A stretch of DNA of 64,000 nucleotides from Limnoperna fortunei (taxonomy: Eukaryota > Mollusca > Bivalvia > Mytilida > Modiolidae): positions 30,155,220-30,219,219 of the forward strand of contig OX104114.1 of NCBI GenBank assembly GCA_944474755.1, given 5' to 3'. Made by a program: the position numbers and the translations under genes. The notes beneath the pieces were generated by a model. The model made no database searches, was not told the DNA's origin, and was given only the letters and a program-made list of their open reading frames with translations. Positions 36,110 through 51,214 of the stretch are shown one piece after another (position 1 is the stretch's first letter; the number at the start of each line of letters is the position of its first letter).

Positions 36110-37829
36110 AAGGCTTTCCACTTCCGAGTGGGAAGCCTTACTGTTATTCTTCTGTTTCTTATTATTATTATTATTATTATTCTTATTGTTTTTCCGCCAA
36201 CTTTTCTTTTCCCATTATAAATTTTGTTTTGCGACATGTCGAAAAGACCTTTTGTACTATGGGTGTATAAGACATTACGCTTTCGCAGTTGACCCTGTCA
36301 CACCGAACACTTGTTCTTTACGGAGTTATCTCCCCTGTTACAGAAAAGCTTGTGTGCAGATAAACTATGAAACCGTAAAAGATTTCGCAATAAAAGTTGT
36401 TGCAAAATGGTCAGCTATGGATTGCGACAATTTGTTACATATCGCGCAAAGTATTTTGACGACTCCTTGTAGGAGTTATTTCCCCTTATTTATTGGAAGT
36501 AAAATTTGTACCATTGTAACTCATGAACCAGAGGTGATATAGACTAGATATTTCACAGTTGGTCATCATTGACCTTGACCTTGAAAAAGGTCACAAGGTC
36601 AAAGGTCAAGGTCATGTTCTAATTTTTGACCCTTGGTTGTGTGCAGATCTTCTCCTTTACTATAATAGATAGAGAACTGAAACCTTTACCAAAATGTGTA
36701 TCATATTAAGATCTTGAATCGTCACTTTTTTTATTTGACATTTTATAAGAGTTGTCTCCCCTTAGACCAATAATATGCATTGTGAGTTACATTAGATCAC
36801 TATATCTCAGTAACTATAACAGATATATACATGAAACCTTATATCATTGGTCATCATTGACCTTGACCTTGAAAATGGACACAAGGTCAAAGGTCAAGGT
36901 CACGTTTGAAATTTTGACATTGTCTCGCCATCGCTATTCCCTTGAAACGGTAAAAGATAGGCAATAACTTGTAATTGGTAAAATGTCAACTTTCACCTTG
37001 ACCTAGCCCAAGGTCACAAGGTCAAAGGTCAAGGTCACCTGGGTTTCAGTACAGCGACATGTGAATTTTTGTACCTTTGGATTCGCTTTGTTTTTTTAGC
37101 TTGCTACATGTCGCAATAAAATTTGGTGCCAGGCATGGGCAAAAATATGGGGAATTTGAGGGTATTCCGCCAGCTTGCAAAAAATAAAAAGGGGGGGGGG
37201 TGTTTCTAAGGGACCCCATAAGAATGTAGTGTGCAGATTTCATCCTAGACCACAGAGAATGGTGAAACAAAATGGACGCCAAATAGTTCGGGGATCGATG
37301 TCCTTGACTTGTCGCTACAGTAGAAATCATTCTGACGAACGATAAAAAAATTTCCAGGTCATGAAAGTTGAAGATAGGTTTTTCATGCAAAAATCGCGAT
37401 TTTCAGAAAAACCATAAATCCTAGCCTTTCGAAAATGGCGCCAATCGATTTAGAATGTCGATTTTACCCCAACCAAGTATCTCGGATGTGCATAAATGTC
37501 AACAAAATCGAAAATCGGCAGAAAAAATCAAATGTCGAGGCCCCATCGGTACCCCCTAAATTTCAGCGATTGAATGTTTGTGCATTGATAAATCCTTAAA
37601 ATATACATCTGAATTATGTCTTCATGAGTTGTTCTAGCTGAAACAAACATTTTTTCTACTTGATCATTTATTTTGAAATGCCATCGAGTGTCGTCCGGTA
37701 TGCACGACTGCTGTATTTTACCGAACAAAGAAACGGTTTCCCTATTACAATGAATCGAAAGTAACATTCCTTTGAATTTAACTGTCAAAATAGCATCACT
37801 GTTGACCTCCTGAAAAGTCATCTTTTCAA

Positions 37830-37862
<33 letters not shown>

Positions 37863-38335
37863 AACTTCGTGATAATATATAAAATTGTCACGTGACTTTA
37901 GTCGTTTCCACCAGTCAAATCAATGCGTTTTATTTGTATTTTATAAATAAAAATCAAAGAATTTTCTGTCTTTCTTATTTATTTCATTGGTAAATACACG
38001 AAAACATTACAAAATGTCTCTGTATTTTAAATGTAGAAAACACATTGAAGGTATATATACGTCAAAATTTGACTTTCTGCATATCGTCTTCCGTGGTCCA
38101 GTGGTATCAACGAGGGCTGGCAAGACTGACATCGTCGGTTCGAGCCTAGGATGTGACATATGATTTTTGCATGGTTTTCTGCTACGTTTCACGTATATTT
38201 TATGCAGTTATGGTTTTTTATATAGAAAAAACAAAAAAAAAACTGAAATTTTTTTACGCCGCGGTGTAAAAAATGTCGATGGAAGTGGTAAGCCATGATT
38301 ATTTGTGGCGAAGTCACAAATGAACCTATATTATT
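36110..38335 (+). repeat. Unit U13 (2226 bp)
   Basis: Has T instead of C at 36230, just before the CGACATGTCG palindrome, a change shared only with U15 (40681). Clusters at 36569, 36857 and 36994. Confidence 0.96.
38087..38158 (+). pseudogene. tRNA-like sequence of U13
   Basis: A box from 38094, B box from 38138, TATATATA 38052-38059, T5 38164-38168. Confidence 0.63.
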
Positions 38336-40055
38336 AAGGCTTTCCACTTCCGAGTGGGAAGCCTTACTGTTATTCTTCTGTTTCTTATTATTATTATTAT
38401 TATTATTCTTATTGTTTTTCCGCCAACTTTTCTTTTCCCATTATAAATTTTGTTTCGCGACATGTCGAAAAGACCTTTTGTACTATGGGTGTATAAGACA
38501 TTACGCTTTCGCAGTTGACCCTGTCACACCGAACACTTGTTCTTTACGGAGTTATCTCCCCTGTTACAGAAAAGCTTGTGTGCAGATAAACTATGAAACC
38601 GTAAAAGATTTCGCAATAAAAGTTGTTGCAAAATGGTCAGCTATGGATTGCGACAATTTGTTACATATCGCGCAAAGTATTTTGACGACTCCTTGTAGGA
38701 GTTATTTCCCCTTATTTATTGGAAGTAAAATTTGTACCATTGTAACTCATGAACCAGAGGTGATATAGACTAGATATTTCACAGTTGGTCATCATTGACC
38801 TTGACCTTGAAAAAGGTCACAAGGTCAAAGGTCAAGGTCATGTTCTAATTTTTGACCCTTGGTTGTGTGCAGATCTTCTCCTTTACTATAATAGATAGAG
38901 AACTGAAACCTTTACCAAAATGTGTATCATATTAAGATCTTGAATCGTCACTTTTTTTATTTGACATTTTATAAGAGTTGTCTCCCCTTAGACCAATAAT
39001 ATGCATTGTGAGTTACATTAGATCACTATATCTCAGTAACTATAACAGATATATACATGAAACCTTATATCATTGGTCATCATTGACCTTGACCTTGAAA
39101 ATGGACACAAGGTCAAAGGTCAAGGTCACGTTTGAAATTTTGACATTGTCTCGCCATCGCTATTCCCTTGAAACGGTAAAAGATAGGCAATAACTTGTAA
39201 TTGGTAAAATGTCAACTTTCACCTTGACCTAGCCCAAGGTCACAAGGTCAAAGGTCAAGGTCACCTGGGTTTCAGTACAGCGACATGTGAATTTTTGTAC
39301 CTTTGGATTCGCTTTGTTTTTTTAGCTTGCTACATGTCGCAATAAAATTTGGTGCCAGGCATGGGCAAAAATATGGGGAATTTGAGGGTATTCCGCCAGC
39401 TTGCAAAAAATAAAAAGGGGGGGGGGTGTTTCTAAGGGACCCCATAAGAATGTAGTGTGCAGATTTCATCCTAGACCACAGAGAATGGTGAAACAAAATG
39501 GACGCCAAATAGTTCGGGGATCGATGTCCTTGACTTGTCGCTACAGTAGAAATCATTCTGACGAACGATAAAAAAATTTCCAGGTCATGAAAGTTGAAGA
39601 TAGGTTTTTCATGCAAAAATCGCGATTTTCAGAAAAACCATAAATCCTAGCCTTTCGAAAATGGCGCCAATCGATTTAGAATGTCGATTTTACCCCAACC
39701 AAGTATCTCGGATGTGCATAAATGTCAACAAAATCGAAAATCGGCAGAAAAAATCAAATGTCGAGGCCCCATCGGTACCCCCTAAATTTCAGCGATTGAA
39801 TGTTTGTGCATTGATAAATCCTTAAAATATACATCTGAATTATGTCTTCATGAGTTGTTCTAGCTGAAACAAACATTTTTTCTACTTGATCATTTATTTT
39901 GAAATGCCATCGAGTGTCGTCCGGTATGCACGACTGCTGTATTTTACCGAACAAAGAAACGGTTTCCCTATTACAATGAATCGAAAGTAACATTCCTTTG
40001 AATTTAACTGTCAAAATAGCATCACTGTTGACCTCCTGAAAAGTCATCTTTTCAA

Positions 40056-40087
<32 letters not shown>

Positions 40088-40560
40088 AACTTCGTGATAA
40101 TATATAAAATTGTCACGTGACTTTAGTCGTTTCCACCAGTCAAATCAATGCGTTTTATTTGTATTTTATAAATAAAAATCAAAGAATTTTCTGTCTTTCT
40201 TATTTATTTCATTGGTAAATACACGAAAACATTACAAAATGTCTCTGTATTTTAAATGTAGAAAACACATTGAAGGTATATATACGTCAAAATTTGACTT
40301 TCTGCATATCGTCTTCCGTGGTCCAGTGGTATCAACGAGGGCTGGCAAGACTGACATCGTCGGTTCGAGCCTAGGATGTGACATATGATTTTTGCATGGT
40401 TTTCTGCTACGTTTCACGTATATTTTATGCAGTTATGGTTTTTTATATAGAAAAAACAAAAAAAAAACTGAAATTTTTTTACGCCGCGGTGTAAAAAATG
40501 TCGATGGAAGTGGTAAGCCATGATTATTTGTGGCGAAGTCACAAATGAACCTATATTATT
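38336..40560 (+). repeat. Unit U14 (2225 bp)
   Basis: Clusters at 38795, 39083 and 39220; poly-G 10. Lacks the T shared by its two neighbours. Confidence 0.96.
40312..40383 (+). pseudogene. tRNA-like sequence of U14
   Basis: A box from 40319, B box from 40363, TATATATA 40277-40284, T5 40389-40393. Confidence 0.63.
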
Positions 40561-42281
40561 AAGGCTTTCCACTTCCGAGTGGGAAGCCTTACTGTTATTC
40601 TTCTGTTTCTTATTATTATTATTATTATTATTCTTATTGTTTTTCCGCCAACTTTTCTTTTCCCATTATAAATTTTGTTTTGCGACATGTCGAAAAGACC
40701 TTTTGTACTATGGGTGTATAAGACATTACGCTTTCGCAGTTGACCCTGTCACACCGAACACTTGTTCTTTACGGAGTTATCTCCCCTGTTACAGAAAAGC
40801 TTGTGTGCAGATAAACTATGAAACCGTAAAAGATTTCGCAATAAAAGTTGTTGCAAAATGGTCAGCTATGGATTGCGACAATTTGTTACATATCGCGCAA
40901 AGTATTTTGACGACTCCTTGTAGGAGTTATTTCCCCTTATTTATTGGAAGTAAAATTTGTACCATTGTAACTCATGAACCAGAGGTGATATAGACTAGAT
41001 ATTTCACAGTTGGTCATCATTGACCTTGACCTTGAAAAAGGTCACAAGGTCAAAGGTCAAGGTCATGTTCTAATTTTTGACCCTTGGTTGTGTGCAGATC
41101 TTCTCCTTTACTATAATAGATAGAGAACTGAAACCTTTACCAAAATGTGTATCATATTAAGATCTTGAATCGTCACTTTTTTTATTTGACATTTTATAAG
41201 AGTTGTCTCCCCTTAGACCAATAATATGCATTGTGAGTTACATTAGATCACTATATCTCAGTAACTATAACAGATATATACATGAAACCTTATATCATTG
41301 GTCATCATTGACCTTGACCTTGAAAATGGACACAAGGTCAAAGGTCAAGGTCACGTTTGAAATTTTGACATTGTCTCGCCATCGCTATTCCCTTGAAACG
41401 GTAAAAGATAGGCAATAACTTGTAATTGGTAAAATGTCAACTTTCACCTTGACCTAGCCCAAGGTCACAAGGTCAAAGGTCAAGGTCACCTGGGTTTCAG
41501 TACAGCGACATGTGAATTTTTGTACCTTTGGATTCGCTTTGTTTTTTTAGCTTGCTACATGTCGCAATAAAATTTGGTGCCAGGCATGGGCAAAAATATG
41601 GGGAATTTGAGGGTATTCCGCCAGCTTGCAAAAAATAAAAAGGGGGGGGGGGTGTTTCTAAGGGACCCCATAAGAATGTAGTGTGCAGATTTCATCCTAG
41701 ACCACAGAGAATGGTGAAACAAAATGGACGCCAAATAGTTCGGGGATCGATGTCCTTGACTTGTCGCTACAGTAGAAATCATTCTGACGAACGATAAAAA
41801 AATTTCCAGGTCATGAAAGTTGAAGATAGGTTTTTCATGCAAAAATCGCGATTTTCAGAAAAACCATAAATCCTAGCCTTTCGAAAATGGCGCCAATCGA
41901 TTTAGAATGTCGATTTTACCCCAACCAAGTATCTCGGATGTGCATAAATGTCAACAAAATCGAAAATCGGCAGAAAAAATCAAATGTCGAGGCCCCATCG
42001 GTACCCCCTAAATTTCAGCGATTGAATGTTTGTGCATTGATAAATCCTTAAAATATACATCTGAATTATGTCTTCATGAGTTGTTCTAGCTGAAACAAAC
42101 ATTTTTTCTACTTGATCATTTATTTTGAAATGCCATCGAGTGTCGTCCGGTATGCACGACTGCTGTATTTTACCGAACAAAGAAACGGTTTCCCTATTAC
42201 AATGAATCGAAAGTAACATTCCTTTGAATTTAACTGTCAAAATAGCATCACTGTTGACCTCCTGAAAAGTCATCTTTTCAA

Positions 42282-42314
<33 letters not shown>

Positions 42315-42787
42315 AACTTCGTGATAATATATAAAATTGTCACGTGACTTTAGTCGTTTCCACCAGTCAAATCAATGCGTTTTATTTGTATTTTATAAAT
42401 AAAAATCAAAGAATTTTCTGTCTTTCTTATTTATTTCATTGGTAAATACACGAAAACATTACAAAATGTCTCTGTATTTTAAATGTAGAAAACACATTGA
42501 AGGTATATATACGTCAAAATTTGACTTTCTGCATATCGTCTTCCGTGGTCCAGTGGTATCAACGAGGGCTGGCAAGACTGACATCGTCGGTTCGAGCCTA
42601 GGATGTGACATATGATTTTTGCATGGTTTTCTGCTACGTTTCACGTATATTTTATGCAGTTATGGTTTTTTATATAGAAAAAACAAAAAAAAAACTGAAA
42701 TTTTTTTACGCCGCGGTGTAAAAAATGTCGATGGAAGTGGTAAGCCATGATTATTTGTGGCGAAGTCACAAATGAACCTATATTATT
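40561..42787 (+). repeat. Unit U15 (2227 bp)
   Basis: Carries T at 40681, as U13 does. Clusters at 41020, 41308 and 41445; poly-G 11. Confidence 0.96.
42539..42610 (+). pseudogene. tRNA-like sequence of U15
   Basis: A box from 42546, B box from 42590, TATATATA 42504-42511, T5 42616-42620. Confidence 0.63.
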
Positions 42788-44506
42788 AAGGCTTTCCACT
42801 TCCGAGTGGGAAGCCTTACTGTTATTCTTCTGTTTCTTATTATTATTATTATTATTATTCTTATTGTTTTTCCGCCAACTTTTCTTTTCCCATTATAAAT
42901 TTTGTTTCGCGACATGTCGAAAAGACCTTTTGTACTATGGGTGTATAAGACATTACGCTTTCGCAGTTGACCCTGTCACACCGAACACTTGTTCTTTACG
43001 GAGTTATCTCCCCTGTTACAGAAAAGCTTGTGTGCAGATAAACTATGAAACCGTAAAAGATTTCGCAATAAAAGTTGTTGCAAAATGGTCAGCTATGGAT
43101 TGCGACAATTTGTTACATATCGCGCAAAGTATTTTGACGACTCCTTGTAGGAGTTATTTCCCCTTATTTATTGGAAGTAAAATTTGTACCATTGTAACTC
43201 ATGAACCAGAGGTGATATAGACTAGATATTTCACAGTTGGTCATCATTGACCTTGACCTTGAAAAAGGTCACAAGGTCAAAGGTCAAGGTCATGTTCTAA
43301 TTTTTGACCCTTGGTTGTGTGCAGATCTTCTCCTTTACTATAATAGATAGAGAACTGAAACCTTTACCAAAATGTGTATCATATTAAGATCTTGAATCGT
43401 CACTTTTTTTATTTGACATTTTATAAGAGTTGTCTCCCCTTAGACCAATAATATGCATTGTGAGTTACATTAGATCACTATATCTCAGTAACTATAACAG
43501 ATATATACATGAAACCTTATATCATTGGTCATCATTGACCTTGACCTTGAAAATGGACACAAGGTCAAAGGTCAAGGTCACGTTTGAAATTTTGACATTG
43601 TCTCGCCATCGCTATTCCCTTGAAACGGTAAAAGATAGGCAATAACTTGTAATTGGTAAAATGTCAACTTTCACCTTGACCTAGCCCAAGGTCACAAGGT
43701 CAAAGGTCAAGGTCACCTGGGTTTCAGTACAGCGACATGTGAATTTTTGTACCTTTGGATTCGCTTTGTTTTTTTAGCTTGCTACATGTCGCAATAAAAT
43801 TTGGTGCCAGGCATGGGCAAAAATATGGGGAATTTGAGGGTATTCCGCCAGCTTGCAAAAAATAAAAAGGGGGGGGGTGTTTCTAAGGGACCCCATAAGA
43901 ATGTAGTGTGCAGATTTCATCCTAGACCACAGAGAATGGTGAAACAAAATGGACGCCAAATAGTTCGGGGATCGATGTCCTTGACTTGTCGCTACAGTAG
44001 AAATCATTCTGACGAACGATAAAAAAATTTCCAGGTCATGAAAGTTGAAGATAGGTTTTTCATGCAAAAATCGCGATTTTCAGAAAAACCATAAATCCTA
44101 GCCTTTCGAAAATGGCGCCAATCGATTTAGAATGTCGATTTTACCCCAACCAAGTATCTCGGATGTGCATAAATGTCAACAAAATCGAAAATCGGCAGAA
44201 AAAATCAAATGTCGAGGCCCCATCGGTACCCCCTAAATTTCAGCGATTGAATGTTTGTGCATTGATAAATCCTTAAAATATACATCTGAATTATGTCTTC
44301 ATGAGTTGTTCTAGCTGAAACAAACATTTTTTCTACTTGATCATTTATTTTGAAATGCCATCGAGTGTCGTCCGGTATGCACGACTGCTGTATTTTACCG
44401 AACAAAGAAACGGTTTCCCTATTACAATGAATCGAAAGTAACATTCCTTTGAATTTAACTGTCAAAATAGCATCACTGTTGACCTCCTGAAAAGTCATCT
44501 TTTCAA

Positions 44507-44539
<33 letters not shown>

Positions 44540-45012
44540 AACTTCGTGATAATATATAAAATTGTCACGTGACTTTAGTCGTTTCCACCAGTCAAATCAA
44601 TGCGTTTTATTTGTATTTTATAAATAAAAATCAAAGAATTTTCTGTCTTTCTTATTTATTTCATTGGTAAATACACGAAAACATTACAAAATGTCTCTGT
44701 ATTTTAAATGTAGAAAACACATTGAAGGTATATATACGTCAAAATTTGACTTTCTGCATATCGTCTTCCGTGGTCCAGTGGTATCAACGAGGGCTGGCAA
44801 GACTGACATCGTCGGTTCGAGCCTAGGATGTGACATATGATTTTTGCATGGTTTTCTGCTACGTTTCACGTATATTTTATGCAGTTATGGTTTTTTATAT
44901 AGAAAAAACAAAAAAAAAACTGAAATTTTTTTACGCCGCGGTGTAAAAAATGTCGATGGAAGTGGTAAGCCATGATTATTTGTGGCGAAGTCACAAATGA
45001 ACCTATATTATT
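42788..45012 (+). repeat. Unit U16 (2225 bp)
   Basis: Clusters at 43247, 43535 and 43672. Poly-G is 9, the shortest in Block III and the same as in U3. Confidence 0.96.
44764..44835 (+). pseudogene. tRNA-like sequence of U16
   Basis: A box from 44771, B box from 44815, TATATATA 44729-44736, T5 44841-44845. Confidence 0.63.
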
Positions 45013-46732
45013 AAGGCTTTCCACTTCCGAGTGGGAAGCCTTACTGTTATTCTTCTGTTTCTTATTATTATTATTATTATTATTCTTATTGTTTTTCCGC
45101 CAACTTTTCTTTTCCCATTATAAATTTTGTTTCGCGACATGTCGAAAAGACCTTTTGTACTATGGGTGTATAAGACATTACGCTTTCGCAGTTGACCCTG
45201 TCACACCGAACACTTGTTCTTTACGGAGTTATCTCCCCTGTTACAGAAAAGCTTGTGTGCAGATAAACTATGAAACCGTAAAAGATTTCGCAATAAAAGT
45301 TGTTGCAAAATGGTCAGCTATGGATTGCGACAATTTGTTACATATCGCGCAAAGTATTTTGACGACTCCTTGTAGGAGTTATTTCCCCTTATTTATTGGA
45401 AGTAAAATTTGTACCATTGTAACTCATGAACCAGAGGTGATATAGACTAGATATTTCACAGTTGGTCATCATTGACCTTGACCTTGAAAAAGGTCACAAG
45501 GTCAAAGGTCAAGGTCATGTTCTAATTTTTGACCCTTGGTTGTGTGCAGATCTTCTCCTTTACTATAATAGATAGAGAACTGAAACCTTTACCAAAATGT
45601 GTATCATATTAAGATCTTGAATCGTCACTTTTTTTATTTGACATTTTATAAGAGTTGTCTCCCCTTAGACCAATAATATGCATTGTGAGTTACATTAGAT
45701 CACTATATCTCAGTAACTATAACAGATATATACATGAAACCTTATATCATTGGTCATCATTGACCTTGACCTTGAAAATGGACACAAGGTCAAAGGTCAA
45801 GGTCACGTTTGAAATTTTGACATTGTCTCGCCATCGCTATTCCCTTGAAACGGTAAAAGATAGGCAATAACTTGTAATTGGTAAAATGTCAACTTTCACC
45901 TTGACCTAGCCCAAGGTCACAAGGTCAAAGGTCAAGGTCACCTGGGTTTCAGTACAGCGACATGTGAATTTTTGTACCTTTGGATTCGCTTTGTTTTTTT
46001 AGCTTGCTACATGTCGCAATAAAATTTGGTGCCAGGCATGGGCAAAAATATGGGGAATTTGAGGGTATTCCGCCAGCTTGCAAAAAATAAAAAGGGGGGG
46101 GGGTGTTTCTAAGGGACCCCATAAGAATGTAGTGTGCAGATTTCATCCTAGACCACAGAGAATGGTGAAACAAAATGGACGCCAAATAGTTCGGGGATCG
46201 ATGTCCTTGACTTGTCGCTACAGTAGAAATCATTCTGACGAACGATAAAAAAATTTCCAGGTCATGAAAGTTGAAGATAGGTTTTTCATGCAAAAATCGC
46301 GATTTTCAGAAAAACCATAAATCCTAGCCTTTCGAAAATGGCGCCAATCGATTTAGAATGTCGATTTTACCCCAACCAAGTATCTCGGATGTGCATAAAT
46401 GTCAACAAAATCGAAAATCGGCAGAAAAAATCAAATGTCGAGGCCCCATCGGTACCCCCTAAATTTCAGCGATTGAATGTTTGTGCATTGATAAATCCTT
46501 AAAATATACATCTGAATTATGTCTTCATGAGTTGTTCTAGCTGAAACAAACATTTTTTCTACTTGATCATTTATTTTGAAATGCCATCGAGTGTCGTCCG
46601 GTATGCACGACTGCTGTATTTTACCGAACAAAGAAACGGTTTCCCTATTACAATGAATCGAAAGTAACATTCCTTTGAATTTAACTGTCAAAATAGCATC
46701 ACTGTTGACCTCCTGAAAAGTCATCTTTTCAA

Positions 46733-46764
<32 letters not shown>

Positions 46765-47237
46765 AACTTCGTGATAATATATAAAATTGTCACGTGACTT
46801 TAGTCGTTTCCACCAGTCAAATCAATGCGTTTTATTTGTATTTTATAAATAAAAATCAAAGAATTTTCTGTCTTTCTTATTTATTTCATTGGTAAATACA
46901 CGAAAACATTACAAAATGTCTCTGTATTTTAAATGTAGAAAACACATTGAAGGTATATATACGTCAAAATTTGACTTTCTGCATATCGTCTTCCGTGGTC
47001 CAGTGGTATCAACGAGGGCTGGCAAGACTGACATCGTCGGTTCGAGCCTAGGATGTGACATATGATTTTTGCATGGTTTTCTGCTACGTTTCACGTATAT
47101 TTTATGCAGTTATGGTTTTTTATATAGAAAAAACAAAAAAAAAACTGAAATTTTTTTACGCCGCGGTGTAAAAAATGTCGATGGAAGTGGTAAGCCATGA
47201 TTATTTGTGGCGAAGTCACAAATGAACCTATATTATT
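45013..47237 (+). repeat. Unit U17 (2225 bp)
   Basis: Clusters at 45472, 45760 and 45897; poly-G 10. Confidence 0.96.
46989..47060 (+). pseudogene. tRNA-like sequence of U17
   Basis: A box from 46996, B box from 47040, TATATATA 46954-46961, T5 47066-47070. Confidence 0.63.
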
Positions 47238-48957
47238 AAGGCTTTCCACTTCCGAGTGGGAAGCCTTACTGTTATTCTTCTGTTTCTTATTATTATTATT
47301 ATTATTATTCTTATTGTTTTTCCGCCAACTTTTCTTTTCCCATTATAAATTTTGTTTCGCGACATGTCGAAAAGACCTTTTGTACTATGGGTGTATAAGA
47401 CATTACGCTTTCGCAGTTGACCCTGTCACACCGAACACTTGTTCTTTACGGAGTTATCTCCCCTGTTACAGAAAAGCTTGTGTGCAGATAAACTATGAAA
47501 CCGTAAAAGATTTCGCAATAAAAGTTGTTGCAAAATGGTCAGCTATGGATTGCGACAATTTGTTACATATCGCGCAAAGTATTTTGACGACTCCTTGTAG
47601 GAGTTATTTCCCCTTATTTATTGGAAGTAAAATTTGTACCATTGTAACTCATGAACCAGAGGTGATATAGACTAGATATTTCACAGTTGGTCATCATTGA
47701 CCTTGACCTTGAAAAAGGTCACAAGGTCAAAGGTCAAGGTCATGTTCTAATTTTTGACCCTTGGTTGTGTGCAGATCTTCTCCTTTACTATAATAGATAG
47801 AGAACTGAAACCTTTACCAAAATGTGTATCATATTAAGATCTTGAATCGTCACTTTTTTTATTTGACATTTTATAAGAGTTGTCTCCCCTTAGACCAATA
47901 ATATGCATTGTGAGTTACATTAGATCACTATATCTCAGTAACTATAACAGATATATACATGAAACCTTATATCATTGGTCATCATTGACCTTGACCTTGA
48001 AAATGGACACAAGGTCAAAGGTCAAGGTCACGTTTGAAATTTTGACATTGTCTCGCCATCGCTATTCCCTTGAAACGGTAAAAGATAGGCAATAACTTGT
48101 AATTGGTAAAATGTCAACTTTCACCTTGACCTAGCCCAAGGTCACAAGGTCAAAGGTCAAGGTCACCTGGGTTTCAGTACAGCGACATGTGAATTTTTGT
48201 ACCTTTGGATTCGCTTTGTTTTTTTAGCTTGCTACATGTCGCAATAAAATTTGGTGCCAGGCATGGGCAAAAATATGGGGAATTTGAGGGTATTCCGCCA
48301 GCTTGCAAAAAATAAAAAGGGGGGGGGGTGTTTCTAAGGGACCCCATAAGAATGTAGTGTGCAGATTTCATCCTAGACCACAGAGAATGGTGAAACAAAA
48401 TGGACGCCAAATAGTTCGGGGATCGATGTCCTTGACTTGTCGCTACAGTAGAAATCATTCTGACGAACGATAAAAAAATTTCCAGGTCATGAAAGTTGAA
48501 GATAGGTTTTTCATGCAAAAATCGCGATTTTCAGAAAAACCATAAATCCTAGCCTTTCGAAAATGGCGCCAATCGATTTAGAATGTCGATTTTACCCCAA
48601 CCAAGTATCTCGGATGTGCATAAATGTCAACAAAATCGAAAATCGGCAGAAAAAATCAAATGTCGAGGCCCCATCGGTACCCCCTAAATTTCAGCGATTG
48701 AATGTTTGTGCATTGATAAATCCTTAAAATATACATCTGAATTATGTCTTCATGAGTTGTTCTAGCTGAAACAAACATTTTTTCTACTTGATCATTTATT
48801 TTGAAATGCCATCGAGTGTCGTCCGGTATGCACGACTGCTGTATTTTACCGAACAAAGAAACGGTTTCCCTATTACAATGAATCGAAAGTAACATTCCTT
48901 TGAATTTAACTGTCAAAATAGCATCACTGTTGACCTCCTGAAAAGTCATCTTTTCAA

Positions 48958-48989
<32 letters not shown>

Positions 48990-49462
48990 AACTTCGTGAT
49001 AATATATAAAATTGTCACGTGACTTTAGTCGTTTCCACCAGTCAAATCAATGCGTTTTATTTGTATTTTATAAATAAAAATCAAAGAATTTTCTGTCTTT
49101 CTTATTTATTTCATTGGTAAATACACGAAAACATTACAAAATGTCTCTGTATTTTAAATGTAGAAAACACATTGAAGGTATATATACGTCAAAATTTGAC
49201 TTTCTGCATATCGTCTTCCGTGGTCCAGTGGTATCAACGAGGGCTGGCAAGACTGACATCGTCGGTTCGAGCCTAGGATGTGACATATGATTTTTGCATG
49301 GTTTTCTGCTACGTTTCACGTATATTTTATGCAGTTATGGTTTTTTATATAGAAAAAACAAAAAAAAAACTGAAATTTTTTTACGCCGCGGTGTAAAAAA
49401 TGTCGATGGAAGTGGTAAGCCATGATTATTTGTGGCGAAGTCACAAATGAACCTATATTATT
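47238..49462 (+). repeat. Unit U18 (2225 bp)
   Basis: Clusters at 47697, 47985 and 48122; poly-G 10. Confidence 0.96.
49214..49285 (+). pseudogene. tRNA-like sequence of U18
   Basis: A box from 49221, B box from 49265, TATATATA 49179-49186, T5 49291-49295. Confidence 0.63.
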
Positions 49463-51182
49463 AAGGCTTTCCACTTCCGAGTGGGAAGCCTTACTGTTAT
49501 TCTTCTGTTTCTTATTATTATTATTATTATTATTCTTATTGTTTTTCCGCCAACTTTTCTTTTCCCATTATAAATTTTGTTTCGCGACATGTCGAAAAGA
49601 CCTTTTGTACTATGGGTGTATAAGACATTACGCTTTCGCAGTTGACCCTGTCACACCGAACACTTGTTCTTTACGGAGTTATCTCCCCTGTTACAGAAAA
49701 GCTTGTGTGCAGATAAACTATGAAACCGTAAAAGATTTCGCAATAAAAGTTGTTGCAAAATGGTCAGCTATGGATTGCGACAATTTGTTACATATCGCGC
49801 AAAGTATTTTGACGACTCCTTGTAGGAGTTATTTCCCCTTATTTATTGGAAGTAAAATTTGTACCATTGTAACTCATGAACCAGAGGTGATATAGACTAG
49901 ATATTTCACAGTTGGTCATCATTGACCTTGACCTTGAAAAAGGTCACAAGGTCAAAGGTCAAGGTCATGTTCTAATTTTTGACCCTTGGTTGTGTGCAGA
50001 TCTTCTCCTTTACTATAATAGATAGAGAACTGAAACCTTTACCAAAATGTGTATCATATTAAGATCTTGAATCGTCACTTTTTTTATTTGACATTTTATA
50101 AGAGTTGTCTCCCCTTAGACCAATAATATGCATTGTGAGTTACATTAGATCACTATATCTCAGTAACTATAACAGATATATACATGAAACCTTATATCAT
50201 TGGTCATCATTGACCTTGACCTTGAAAATGGACACAAGGTCAAAGGTCAAGGTCACGTTTGAAATTTTGACATTGTCTCGCCATCGCTATTCCCTTGAAA
50301 CGGTAAAAGATAGGCAATAACTTGTAATTGGTAAAATGTCAACTTTCACCTTGACCTAGCCCAAGGTCACAAGGTCAAAGGTCAAGGTCACCTGGGTTTC
50401 AGTACAGCGACATGTGAATTTTTGTACCTTTGGATTCGCTTTGTTTTTTTAGCTTGCTACATGTCGCAATAAAATTTGGTGCCAGGCATGGGCAAAAATA
50501 TGGGGAATTTGAGGGTATTCCGCCAGCTTGCAAAAAATAAAAAGGGGGGGGGGTGTTTCTAAGGGACCCCATAAGAATGTAGTGTGCAGATTTCATCCTA
50601 GACCACAGAGAATGGTGAAACAAAATGGACGCCAAATAGTTCGGGGATCGATGTCCTTGACTTGTCGCTACAGTAGAAATCATTCTGACGAACGATAAAA
50701 AAATTTCCAGGTCATGAAAGTTGAAGATAGGTTTTTCATGCAAAAATCGCGATTTTCAGAAAAACCATAAATCCTAGCCTTTCGAAAATGGCGCCAATCG
50801 ATTTAGAATGTCGATTTTACCCCAACCAAGTATCTCGGATGTGCATAAATGTCAACAAAATCGAAAATCGGCAGAAAAAATCAAATGTCGAGGCCCCATC
50901 GGTACCCCCTAAATTTCAGCGATTGAATGTTTGTGCATTGATAAATCCTTAAAATATACATCTGAATTATGTCTTCATGAGTTGTTCTAGCTGAAACAAA
51001 CATTTTTTCTACTTGATCATTTATTTTGAAATGCCATCGAGTGTCGTCCGGTATGCACGACTGCTGTATTTTACCGAACAAAGAAACGGTTTCCCTATTA
51101 CAATGAATCGAAAGTAACATTCCTTTGAATTTAACTGTCAAAATAGCATCACTGTTGACCTCCTGAAAAGTCATCTTTTCAA

Positions 51183-51214
<32 letters not shown>

